Assembly: GCA_949825025.1 (NCBI GenBank)
Contig: OX463785.1
Span: 10,479,971 to 10,543,970 of the forward strand
Direction of reading: 5' to 3'
Origin: Siphlonurus alternatus
Lineage: Eukaryota; Arthropoda; Insecta; Ephemeroptera; Siphlonuridae
Length of the DNA stretch: 64,000 bases
The translations under genes and the position numbers were made by a program. Under the pieces are notes generated by a model. The model was not told where the DNA came from. It made no database searches and saw only the letters and a program-made list of their open reading frames with translations. Position 1 is the stretch's first letter. Each line of letters opens with the position of its first letter. Shown one piece after another: positions 28,220 through 37,530 of the stretch.

Positions 28220-28629
28220 GGGCATTGGGTGTAGCACCGGTAGTTGGCAACACTGACGTATCTTCACCATGTTAATTTTTGATCATTGCTCCTCGGAGTA
28301 ATTTTCATGCTAGAGCTAAGCTGATTGCTGTAGTATCAAGATAATTAGTAGCCCAAGTGCACAATTTGGCTAAATAAAGCCTGATTTAAAGAAAAGTATT
28401 TTTTTTATATTTTAGAAAAATGCCTGCAAATTTAAAAAATTACTAAAAAATACTTTTCTTTAAATCAGGCTTTATTTAGCCAAATTGTGCACTTGGGCTA
28501 CTAATTATCTTGATACTACAGCAATCAGCTTAGCTCTAGCATAAAAATTACTCCGAGGAGCAATGATCAAAAATTAACATGGTGAAGATACGTCAGTGTT
28601 GCCAACTACCGGTGCTACACCCAATGCCC
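28220..28629. mobile_element. TTAA-flanked hairpin MITE, 410 bp, near-perfect arms
   Basis: Arms of about 187 bp begin GGGCATTGGGTGTAGCACC and are complementary with, by eye, a single mismatch (near 28,308 / 28,542). TTAA flanks both ends (28,216-28,219 and 28,630-28,633), as for piggyBac-type targets. Noncoding. The near-identity of the arms implies a recent insertion or arm homogenisation. Confidence 0.85.
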
Positions 28630-28929
28630 TTAAAAGTTCTCTACGCCTTCACAAACTGTGAAAAAAAAAAAAAAAAAATACGGGTACAGTTTTTCACTCT
28701 TTCGGCCTTTTTTTACTATTTTTTTACTATACCAAAATATATAAGGATCGATTTCAACCTCAATTCACAAAAAAAAAGTTTAGTAATAGAAATATAAATA
28801 AATTATCAAAATAAAGTAAAAAAAAATTCAACATATCTCACTTTAAAATTTAACTAAAAAAAAATATGAAATTGAAATAAAAAGTGTTATTTTTTTTTTC
28901 ACTGGCATCCGCATAAAGTATAACAAATT

Positions 28930-29120
28930 GTTATATAAAGCACTTTCACTCGTCCACCGTCGCGATGCATCACAAGGCTGATGGTGTCAACAAAAGAGCT
29001 GCTACGTTGCTATGACAACGGGGCGCACATTTCCTTGCAGCTGCCACCCGCAATATTCAACATTAGCAGCCCGAGTGATGCGCCAAACTTGGCGAGGGGG
29101 CGTGCAGTACTGCTAGAATA
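28930..29120. promoter_or_regulatory. CpG-rich island with X-box-like RFX site
   Basis: A roughly 190-bp CG-containing patch in AT-rich surroundings. At 29,006-29,019 it has GTTGCTATGACAAC, which fits the RFX X-box consensus RYYNYY-N(1-3)-RRNRAC. Such islands often mark promoters and X-boxes mark ciliary gene promoters. No downstream gene could be recognised; the 94-codon ORF at 29,149 on the plus strand has no family features. Confidence 0.3.
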
Positions 29121-30573
29121 TTCTCGGTTTAAATAAAAGTTTCTTAACTTGGAATTAATTGTATGGTTTGTTTTTATTAATATGAATTTGTGTGATTGTT
29201 TTGAGTATTTTGACTTACATAGTAAAAGTTTTATAGATAGAATGCTTATAGAAAGGATAGAATGGGAGTTCCGTCGGGTAGAAATAATGGGGTTCTTTAC
29301 TTTGATTGTATATTGTACATTATTCTTGTATTGTAAACATTTTCAGTTTAAAACGAAGTCAAAAAGTTTTTACTTGCATGTAAATCAATTTTACTCAGTA
29401 AAGGAGTATTTAACTTTTAAATTTCTGCACTAGGACAAAGCTAAATACAAGCAAATACTTCTAAACTATTATTAAATACACATAATTATGTATAACTAGA
29501 AGATTTTTGTTTTGTTCTGTTCTATATTTAAATTATTGTAAAATGTATATTTATGTAAACTTAAATTAATTTAATTTCTAGACATAAGATTTAGATTAAG
29601 AAAAAACTTGTGTACCTCTATGTTGTATTATGTACAGCTACACGAGGAAATAAATAAATAAACAATGTAAAACTCCCTTCACCAAAAAATATTTCTAAGA
29701 AATATTATTTGATGTTTGCAATATGTAATAATTTAGTTTCAGCACGCATTAATTTTTATAATTTAAAAGAATTAAAAGCTATAAATTTTACAAATTTAAC
29801 TTTTAGTAATATTACGTTGTTAATTTTCAATAATTTTGCTAAAAATATTACTTATAAAAATTAAATAAAAATATTATTAACACTGTTTTATACCAAATTT
29901 TTTATAACTGTTTAAAAAAATTTAGTATTGAAAATAAAAATTATTTTCTTCCAATCTATTTTTTAATTAGACTTAATTTTCTAATTACCCTTTGTTCGAC
30001 TTTTAATACCATGCATATTGGGCAACGTGTACGGAGTTTAAATTTGAATTTAATATTACTGCTATTATTGCTATATGTAATGTAATACTATAAAATTTCC
30101 GTTTGGCATCATGCTTGACATAACTCTCGTAATGTAGACTTTCAATAAAATAATTAGAAACAAACCTTTGAGATCACACAGTAAATAACGCAGCAATTTT
30201 TATTAAATATAAAATTATTATTTTCATTTTTTTGAGTACGGTTTTTTTAGGACAACTTCAAAAGAAGAAATTATCTATATAATAAATGCTTTTAGCCAAA
30301 ATGCAAAATACATAATTATGCTTGAGGACTGCGACATAATTTTAATCCAATAAAAAATAGTAAAGCAGAAAAAAAAGTGTATAATATTTAGTTTTTTATT
30401 GTTAAAAATTCACCTCACCTCAGAATTTAAAACTCTTTGAAGCAAAGCAGACAAAAGCACTGATATTGGATTCCGCTTAGAGCCTGTAATTTATATACGA
30501 CCTCATTTACTTAGCAATAAATATACTATGTTTATCTTCGCGTTCTGCCTGCAATAATTGTTTATTTACAATA

Positions 30574-30886
30574 GAGTATTGTCCTCATTTTTTTTTATTG
30601 AAGAAATGGATAGAGGGTGCAAAGTTATGCTACCCTGATTTTTTTCAGATTTTTTTGAGACCTGGAACTATTTTTAAAAAATGATTGAAAGTCCTTTTTG
30701 TGACGTCACGCGGCGGCAAGTCCTATCTTTTTCTTAAGGAGCGGCGTCTCGTGACGTCACGAAAAGGACTTTCAATAATTTTTTAAAAATAGTTCCCGGG
30801 CTCTAAAAAATCTAAAAAAAATCAGGGTAGCATAACTTTGCACCCTCTGTCCATTTCTGCAATAAAAAAATTTGAGGACAATACTC
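30574..30886. mobile_element. P5 MITE with TA target duplication, 313 bp
   Basis: Ends GAGTATTGTCCTC / GAGGACAATACTC flanked by TA (30,572-30,573 and 30,887-30,888), consistent with a Tc1/mariner-type target. Arms pair through 'gtgcaaagttatgctaccct' and its inverse. Two TGACGTCAC motifs flank the centre. Confidence 0.8.
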
Positions 30887-30959
30887 TATTGAATTTACAT
30901 TAATAAGATATGTACAAATGTCAGCAATTTGAGGTTTCATCAAACCTTACACAGTTTAA

Positions 30960-32645
30960 TTATATTTTCCCTCTTAATTAATGATTGACCTCAGTTACTA
31001 CGCAAGTCAAATGAAATTTCTGAGACGGAATGGAATGAAATAAATTTTAAAATTTTGAGAATGATCGCTTATGGTTTGAGCAGATTCAAAGGGGCGGTTT
31101 CCTCATAATAGCTCTATTTCAGGTTACGGTCGATAAGACCAATGTTAAATTTCTATCTCAACTTTCTCAAAACTGATCAGACAGATCCACTTCCAAATTT
31201 ACTTGACACCTATTGTTAGGGAGTTATCTGAAAGTCTTGTTCAATTCAAGGGGGCCAATTCCAATATCTCAAACAATTAACGAGGTTAATCCTTGATTGT
31301 TGTTTTATTCTTTATTCAACTTGATTTCATATCAAGTTGATCATATATCTCATATTAAAATTAAAATCAGTGATTAAATTCCATATTTCTGTGGAATCTA
31401 TTGGTTCCAAATTCACAAAACAAGGCATGAATGGTTGTAAGGCCTGTTCACAACTATACTAATCTTTATTTACTATATATAAATTTTATTTTTTAAATAT
31501 ATAGTTAAATAATAATATTTTATATAATATATTTATAAAATAACAAGTAATATGTTAAAAAAATTTACAAAATTATTTTAAAATATTTATTTTAAAAAAA
31601 TAAACGATGAATCTCAGTTCTGCTGGAGTCAAAGAATATTTCCCTGCAAACGAAACGAATGAAATAAATTTTAGAAAATCGAGAATGTTCTTAAACTTAA
31701 AGGCCTTATGAACCTTTGCACAATATTAAGCACACGGTAAGCTTTGCTTCAGTATGATTTGGCTGCATAAAATCTTTTGTTTCAGCAGCACAAATATCAG
31801 AGATAATAGCCGATGAAAAGGAACCTGTGACGTCACTCACGCTCATTCAGCGGCGACAATATAGGGAAATCTCTGCAAAAGATAGGTTCACTCCCGCTGC
31901 AACCACGGCCACAATTTGACTTCTGAAATTTTGAAACTTTACCAGGGCAGTCTTGATAGTATTTGTCAAATAGACTGAAAGAATTTTTTTGGTGGCATGT
32001 TTGTGTACAGACTGAGTTATTGCGGTAGAAAGAGGGGCAAAAATGTTGTATAGGAAAACAATGTTAAATTTTTGGCTTACCTTGCAACCGCAATAACTCA
32101 GTCTGTACACATGCCACCAAAAAAATTCTTTCAGTCTATTTGACAAATACTATCAAGACTGCCCTGGTAAAGTTTCAAAATTCCAGAAGTAAAATTGTTG
32201 CCGTGGTTGCAGCGGGAGTGAACCTATCTTTTGCAGGGATTTCCCTATATTGACGACGCTGAATGAGCGTGAGTGACGTCACAGGTTCCTTTTCATCGGC
32301 TATTATCTCTGATGTTTGTGCTGCTGAAACAAAAAAATTATGCAGCCGAATCACCCTGAAGCAAAGCTAACCGTGCACTTAATACTGTGAAAAGGTTCAT
32401 AAGGCCTTTAATCGCTTATGGTTTGAGCGATTTCAGTCTTGCAGTTTTCTTACAACAGCTCCATTTCCGGTTTTCGTCCATAAGGCCAATATTAAATTTC
32501 TACCTCAGTTTTCACAAAACTGGTAAGACAGATTCGCTTCAAAATTTGTATGCCACCTATTGATGGCGAGTTCTAAGTCCCCTGCAAGTCTTGTTACATT
32601 CAGACGGTACGATTGCGAGATATCAACCTACTGAGATTCATCCTT
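30960..32645. repeat. Dispersed repeat R1 block, interrupted by a TTAA MITE
   Basis: Two R1 copies: 30,960-31,330, and 31,600-32,645 split by the element at 31,701-32,407. Shared words with 1-620 include 'atcgcttatggttt', 'ataaggccaat' and 'gtcccctgcaagtcttgtt'. Confidence 0.65.
31701..32407. mobile_element. TTAA-flanked giant foldback MITE, 707 bp
   Basis: Arms of about 330 bp run inward from AGGCCTTATGAACC and GGTTCATAAGGCCT. TTAA is duplicated at 31,697-31,700 and 32,408-32,411. The related uninterrupted repeat at about 207-222 reads 'aaaacttaatcgcttatgg', i.e. the empty target with one TTAA. No transposase; the short ORF on the minus strand follows the palindrome and is not a gene. Confidence 0.88.
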
Positions 32646-32771
32646 AAACTAAAAAAAAAAAAAATGTGCTAAAAGCTTTAAAATTTTATTTGCTTTAACA
32701 TCAATTTTCATCGAGCTTTTTTTTTTTTAAAGTTTATCGACACAATTTTTGGTAGGCTGTGTTACCGTAAC

Positions 32772-32774
<3 letters not shown>

Positions 32775-32848
<74 letters not shown>
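32775..32848. repeat. (AG)n microsatellite
   Basis: About 74 bp of AG dinucleotides, 245 bp outside the left end of the Polinton. Confidence 0.95.
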
Positions 32849-32849
<1 letters not shown>

Positions 32850-33086
32850 ATATAGGTGGATGAAGGTAGTGCTTCTCGGTGTGTTAGCTCATTCTGTCAT
32901 CATGTGTCTACTAAGAACATTTTAAAGCGTCTGACATTAGTTTAAGATGAATGAGAGAATGTCACGGCAAGGCAGAGAGAGAGAACGCCTCAGCCGTATG
33001 TATTGATTACTCTTCCCCCCCCTTGGACCCCCCTCCCCTCCCCTCCTTTGCTATCAGCAGGCAAGAAATGTAGACTTTCAAGACAA

Positions 33087-33092
33087 GTCGAC
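33087..33092. repeat. Polinton target-site duplication, left (GTCGAC)
   Basis: GTCGAC precedes the AGTAGATT terminus and is repeated after the right terminus. Six bp is the duplication length known for Polintons. The hexamer is itself palindromic. Confidence 0.85.
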
Positions 33093-33390
33093 AGTAGATT
33101 AGGGTAGCCATTCCTGCCTTTGGGGATCAAGGGATCACGTGACGTCACATCCTGTGACGTCACAGGATGTGACGACATGAGCTGTCACTCTATCATCAAT
33201 ACATTGATTGGGGGGGGGGGGGGGGGGGGGGGCATGATCGATTGAATGGCTATTGGAACCAATACATCTATCGATCGATAATCAATAAATTGATTATTGA
33301 TTTATTGATAAATTAATTTTATTATTTTTTTAATCATCCGATCGATACTGAAATTATTGATTGATGTAAATTTTTTATAAAAATACATAT
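33093..33390. repeat. Polinton left terminal inverted repeat
   Basis: Inverse of 48,250-48,545. Outer arm 33,093-33,209 is 117 bp, same as its partner. Then a G tract (33,210-33,232, 23 G), then an AT-rich inner arm with 'catgatcgattgaatggcta'. Inner end drawn where similarity fades. Contains a 32-bp perfect palindrome at 33,143-33,174 centred on TGACGTCA. Confidence 0.92.
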
Positions 33391-33540
33391 ATATATATAT
33401 TGACGTCACAACACAGCGAATATCACCAAGGCTTTATTTTTTAAATGTCACGTGACCAAAAATTGTTAAGGTATATGAAAATGAGCCTTATGCGTTTGTT
33501 TATTTTCTGAAGTTCATAGCTGATTCAGCCAAATTTTTGG

Positions 33541-33590
33541 TATAAATACTGCCACGTTTATGAGGCAGATCCACATTCAGTCTTCAGTAT
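33541..33590 (+). promoter_or_regulatory. TATA/initiator promoter of the small spliced gene
   Basis: TATAAATA at 33,541 is followed by arthropod-like initiators TCAGT at 33,577-33,581 and 33,584-33,588. That leaves a leader of about 65-70 nt to the ATG at 33,649. Confidence 0.5.
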
Positions 33591-33648
33591 TTGCTCTGTT
33601 CACTTCGTCTGAACTCTCTGCTCTTCAAACTCAATACTACAGTACATA

Positions 33649-34062
33649 ATGTCACCGCCGGTAAGTAAACATTATGAACTACTTGAAAAAATTATTTAGA
33701 GTATATCATAAAACTAAATATTACAATATATTCTTTTTATGTTTCAGTCCTCATTTCTCACAAAGCTGCAGCAGCTTGGACACCTCAACTCTACTAAATC
33801 CCTGAAGGAGTTAGAAGCCAACGTCCCTTTCCCCATCGTGAAGTTGGAGACCAAGCCTTCCCAATTTGGCTACGGAGAAACTATGATCGCCACCTTAAAT
33901 GTAAATGGCAAGATGTGTAAATATTTCCTACCAAGTAGGCTTGATGGCACAGAATTTGCAGCTGAAAACATTGATGAATACAATGCCAGTGCCCCTACTG
34001 TAATGCTTATGTTCAAAGGAATGTTAGGCAGATGTTTTGACATCGAATTCATTGCCATGTAA
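33649..34062 (+). CDS. Polinton small conserved protein, two exons, possibly OB-fold
   Basis: The ATG at 33,649 opens a 12-nt exon (MSPP) ending at GTAAGT (33,661). An 87-nt intron with a TTTCAG acceptor leads to exon 2 at 33,748-34,062, giving about 108 residues. The unspliced reading would begin inside the intron. Residues VPFPIVKLETKPSQFGYGE, then MIATLNVNGKMCKYFLPSRL, have the alternating pattern of a small beta barrel and recall small proteins I associate with insect Polinton-like elements. An ssDNA-binding (OB) role is a guess. The stop TAA overlaps an AATAAA signal (34,061-34,066). It converges on the BIR gene. Confidence 0.7.
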
Positions 34063-34287
34063 TAAATTTATTAATAAAATTATTTTCATTGAAATATATT
34101 CTGTCTTCTTATTTTAATTTTATATCACATGAAACATATAATAAGCATATGGAAAAATTATATATAAAATAATAACAAGGTTTTTTATTTGCAAAGAGAA
34201 TATTTTTATTCAGTACAAGAAACATTAAAACACATAAAAAGAAAATCAAGTGTAAAATATTTTATATTAATACAAACATTAAAATGT

Positions 34288-35043
34288 CTAGTTTGAGGTA
34301 TCAACAACATCAATTCCCTCATGTATAGCAAAGTTAAATAGTAAACAGTACTTATTTAAAGCTCTGTGCTTACTTACTGGACTGTCATTTTCCATCCAGT
34401 TGAATATTTGTAAGCCACAAAACATACATTCAGTTAAATTTTTATATTTTGAAGAAGGGGTATGCACAAAACCACAGGTAGCCAAGTCAAGCTTGGGCAA
34501 AGATTCATGATGCCAGTCCTTGAATGTTTGTAGTCGAACAGAAGTATCCAGCATATTAATTTTATTCCAATTTTCGTAACACCATTTTGCTAGCTGACGT
34601 GCTTTCAAATGTGGACACACATGTCCAGCATTCATCTGATGGTGGTACAGACATTCAGTACCTTTAGTCTTTGGAAGCATGTTGATGTCAATATTAAATA
34701 GCACTTGTAAGTCGTAGATGGTGGATCTTTTAAGTAAAGATTTTAACCTCTCTACTTTTTCATCTCCATATGTATACAATATTTTGTATCTTGAAGATTT
34801 GTTATTTATAATGTCTTGCAAATATTTATATGGAACTTCACCACCCATATATGTACATTTAACATCGTAGCTTGTTGAAAGTGGACTGTATGACACATCA
34901 GAGTCTGGTGACATAAATCTCCATTGCTGACTTGCTTGGGCGCTCACATCCACTACAGAAAGCTCTTTGATGCTGTCGATTCTTCCTGGCAGCAGCGAGT
35001 TTTCTTCAGAGGTTAAGCAGAAGTCAATTACAGCTGTTGCCAT
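34288..35043 (-). CDS. BIR-domain protein (IAP-like) of the Polinton
   Basis: 251 residues. The C-terminal 85 form a BIR domain: R170, F174, W177, GF at 191-192, then zinc ligands C206-x2-C209-x16-H226-x6-C233, the exact spacing of the BIR signature, with W216 and P222 of the core. BIR proteins (inhibitors of apoptosis) bind caspases or other cell-death factors; baculoviruses use them to keep host cells alive. There is no RING finger. The N-terminal half is unassigned: hydrophobic LYTYGDEKVERL, then a Cys/His cluster (C131, H134, H135, H141, C143, H145). It lies last in the leftward capsid block, 47 nt after the MCP gene. An anti-apoptotic role is inferred from the fold. Confidence 0.85.
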   Translation of the reverse strand: MATAVIDFCLTSEENSLLPGRIDSIKELSVVDVSAQASQQWRFMSPDSDVSYSPLSTSYDVKCTYMGGEVPYKYLQDIINNKSSRYKILYTYGDEKVERLKSLLKRSTIYDLQVLFNIDINMLPKTKGTECLYHHQMNAGHVCPHLKARQLAKWCYENWNKINMLDTSVRLQTFKDWHHESLPKLDLATCGFVHTPSSKYKNLTECMFCGLQIFNWMENDSPVSKHRALNKYCLLFNFAIHEGIDVVDTSN

Positions 35044-35090
35044 GTTAAATTTTTGCTAAGAAGTGGCATCAGACAATATTTTTCTTATAT

Positions 35091-36323
35091 TTATACATGT
35101 TTACGTACTACGCCAGTCAAAGGACTGTATTCTACAATGCGGTCATGCATTATTACACAAAATGCGGTAGTTCCAGGTGGAAAGTCCTCTTCAGCTTCAA
35201 ACTCAAGACGTACATCAACCGTACCACTTTTTACAGTTTCATTTTGCTTTGAACAGTCAATAATAACCAGTGGAGCCTGCTTTAAGAAATGTTCATAATT
35301 AAGTAATGGTCTGGGTTCTGTTCCATGGTAAGATTCTTGAAAGTTGGCATACATTTCATATAATATGGCACACTGATTTTTAGTTACGTTCAAATGCAAG
35401 TTATCATATGGAAAATTCTTTCCGTTTAAATATAATTTTACATTTCTTAACCTACAATGATCAAATTTATTAACATCAGCGGTACATGAATTCCTCTTTT
35501 GGGTTTGTAAAGCTACAATAACATGCCTAGGTCTCTCTAAACTTGATGTTATTTGAAGTTGCCATTCAAGCTTATTTAATGTTGAGAACATGGGATTTTC
35601 TGCGGAGTACCAACTTCGAAATCCAATTAAAAGAGACTTGTCAGCCTTGAGAAACGAGAGTAAATTCAACTTTGTTTCATCATCTACTTGTACATGAGGA
35701 ACCCGCCACGCTAACTTTGAAATTTCTAGCACAACATTTTCAACGACAGCTGCCTCCCCCTCCCCGACCTCTTGAGAAATTATACAATTCAAATCATTTT
35801 GTGCCCGAAATAAGACAAGTTCTTGTTTACAATTTATCATTAGCTTTGTATGGTCTTCAAACACACCAAGTAAAGTATTGAGTGGTACCAAAGCATTAAA
35901 AGATCCATCAGTATTTAGCAAAGTTGAAGTAGGCTTAATAGACCAACCTGCATTAGATAATCGATTTACTTTGCTGGGTGTAAACAAGGCCAAACCTTTG
36001 ATGGTGCTAGTATAACCTACATTTCTAACTTTGTCTACTTCAACTCCATTTATTAGGTATCTAATCTCAGAAAACATATGAGCAAAAGCATTATTTACAA
36101 GCTTGGTATGAGTAGGAGGAGTTTTGTCTGTTTTTAAAACCTTGCCTTCAAGGTATAAATAGCTTTTGCAAGGATGCGTGTACAAGTCAAGGTCTTTTAC
36201 TTCAATTCTAATTTCATCGTTATTATCGTACTTTGTACCAGCATATGCTTCATGATTATGATATTCATAGCTAGTTATTTTTGTATCAAACTCCAAGTTA
36301 GCATCAAGGTTTAAGACGTCCAT
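35091..36323 (-). CDS. MCP: Polinton major capsid protein (double jelly-roll, putative)
   Basis: 410 residues. The N-terminus YEYHNHEAYAGTKYDNNDEI then IRIEVKDLDLYTHPCKSYLY, and the following FSEIRYLINGVEVDKVRNVG and STIKGL blocks, are the pattern of arthropod Polinton/adintovirus hexon-type capsid proteins. They assemble into the virion shell in the PRD1-adenovirus lineage. Predominantly beta composition, no transmembrane segment. Context supports this: it is next to the minor capsid protein and protease genes. Length is at the short end for a double jelly roll. Start is the only upstream in-frame ATG near the block; the 137-nt gap to the minor capsid gene may contain its own promoter. Confidence 0.85.
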   Translation of the reverse strand: MDVLNLDANLEFDTKITSYEYHNHEAYAGTKYDNNDEIRIEVKDLDLYTHPCKSYLYLEGKVLKTDKTPPTHTKLVNNAFAHMFSEIRYLINGVEVDKVRNVGYTSTIKGLALFTPSKVNRLSNAGWSIKPTSTLLNTDGSFNALVPLNTLLGVFEDHTKLMINCKQELVLFRAQNDLNCIISQEVGEGEAAVVENVVLEISKLAWRVPHVQVDDETKLNLLSFLKADKSLLIGFRSWYSAENPMFSTLNKLEWQLQITSSLERPRHVIVALQTQKRNSCTADVNKFDHCRLRNVKLYLNGKNFPYDNLHLNVTKNQCAILYEMYANFQESYHGTEPRPLLNYEHFLKQAPLVIIDCSKQNETVKSGTVDVRLEFEAEEDFPPGTTAFCVIMHDRIVEYSPLTGVVRKHV

Positions 36324-36460
36324 GGTTGTTCTTCAGACGTAGACCGATCTGTTGTAGGAAGAGTAAGTTTTGAGTTGTTAACCTCTTGCTTGCTGGAGAT
36401 GAAATGCTTGAAGCTCGCGGCATTTCTTTATTATATGTATTATGAAAACGTAGACCCATG

Positions 36461-37144
36461 TTAAGCCTTTTTTAAGTGCAGTCTTATTGTTATGCGCTCT
36501 CCTCTGAAATTGACAAGATTTCCATCTTGGTCACATATTTTAAGAGTTATATTTTCAATTATAGTGCCATCTATTGGAAGGTATATAACATCATTTGGTT
36601 TCTCTCTTATTTTGAAACCAGGGCCAGCTTTCGGTGAAAACATATGTAATGAATGTGAGGGTTTACCATTTACATACGCTCCTCGTGATATATTACTTGT
36701 TATATCAATTGTGTGCACTTTCATTATATCAACCATTCTATCTGCAGCATGAGTTACTCCTTGCTCTAAAACTCTTTTATTGAAGCCAAGGAGAGAGCCA
36801 ATAGAATCTTTTTGAGTAAAGTCAATATCTACTGAAGATTTCACTGATAATGTTAATGTATTATTGTTTGCTTGAATTAGAAATATTTCTCCAAATTCAC
36901 TAAACTTTTTCTCTAGGTAAAGAGCAATGTCATTTATTTCATAATTTCCAGGAGGAATTGTTATAATATCTCCAGAACTTAAATGAATTTTATTATTAGA
37001 ATCATCAACATTAGGAATTGTGTTGTAGCTATCAAAACTGAGAAGCCCAATTTCATATTTTACATTTTCATCGAGTATTATTGGTGGAAAGAAATCAGCA
37101 GAGAGAACATTTGAAGGTTGTGACAACGTCAAAGTAAGAGACAT
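36461..37144 (-). CDS. mCP: Polinton minor capsid (penton) protein, single jelly-roll
   Basis: 227 residues, beta-rich. It shows IHLSSGDIITIPPGNYEIND, a DSIGSLLGF block, and a C-terminal run IENITLKICDQDGNLVNFRG then ERITIRLHLKK. In Polinton and adintovirus minor capsid/penton proteins these elements recur in this order; the protein would occupy the vertices of the icosahedral shell. It sits 20 nt downstream of the protease gene and upstream of the MCP gene, as in other Polintons. No signal peptide or membrane segment. Confidence 0.85.
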   Translation of the reverse strand: MSLTLTLSQPSNVLSADFFPPIILDENVKYEIGLLSFDSYNTIPNVDDSNNKIHLSSGDIITIPPGNYEINDIALYLEKKFSEFGEIFLIQANNNTLTLSVKSSVDIDFTQKDSIGSLLGFNKRVLEQGVTHAADRMVDIMKVHTIDITSNISRGAYVNGKPSHSLHMFSPKAGPGFKIREKPNDVIYLPIDGTIIENITLKICDQDGNLVNFRGERITIRLHLKKA

Positions 37145-37164
37145 GACTGCAGTAATATTTTCAT

Positions 37165-37530
37165 TTATTCGTTATTTGTACATAAATAAAGAAGACATAA
37201 ATGTCCACAAATTACAGAATCATATGTTTGGTAGCTTTTTCTATTATAATATACATTACAATTTTTCATGTAATTGAGAAACTCTGAACTGGGCAGTAAA
37301 TTGCCAAATGAATCAAAGTAGTAAACATTACTTAAAACTTTACGGTACACAATCCAATGAGTTCCAGGGCCAGTGCTGCCATCTAAATTTATTATTCCAC
37401 ATTCTTGGCGCCAAGGTTTAAGTGGTAAATTGTCTCTCATAAAGACATTTCTAAAATTCTTTATTTTAAGTAATTTAACAGCATGTTTTAATTCAATATC
37501 TGATAGAGGTTTGTCTGGCAGCACACACAT
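37165..37530 (-). CDS. PRO: Adenain-like capsid maturation cysteine protease
   Basis: 121 residues, Ulp1/adenain-type papain fold. The catalytic set is in order: His58 in GTHWIVY, Asp73 in YFDSFG, Gln101, Cys108 in CGHLC. Adenovirus protease uses the same order to cut virion precursors during maturation. It is compact compared with adenovirus protease (about 200 residues), but all four residues are present. Its ATG overlaps the stop of the upstream PLA2 gene by one base (TAATG), an uncommon arrangement in eukaryotes that suggests termination-reinitiation or a shared transcript. Confidence 0.92.
   Translation of the reverse strand: MCVLPDKPLSDIELKHAVKLLKIKNFRNVFMRDNLPLKPWRQECGIINLDGSTGPGTHWIVYRKVLSNVYYFDSFGNLLPSSEFLNYMKNCNVYYNRKSYQTYDSVICGHLCLLYLCTNNE

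Larger units (their letters stand above)
19573..30571. other. Gene-poor AT-rich intergenic DNA
   Basis: No convincing gene. A CpG-containing patch at about 20,440-20,660 with TGACGTCA lies upstream of the myosin 5' exons and could be promoter sequence. Otherwise it holds MITE copies (21,133; 24,009; 25,549; 28,220), (CT)n at 22,353, an unresolved open segment at 26,850 and an island at 28,930. Confidence 0.6.

Noticed and set aside
29149..29433. 94-codon ORF after the CpG island
   Set aside because: AT-driven composition, no domain, no splice or conservation evidence.
31847..32146. 99-codon minus-strand ORF
   Set aside because: Runs through the giant TTAA palindrome; open on both arms only because they mirror each other.
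33210..33232. Assembly artefact or telomere-like end at the G tract
   Set aside because: Present in mirrored form in both TIRs at the same distance (117 bp) from the ends, so it belongs to the element.
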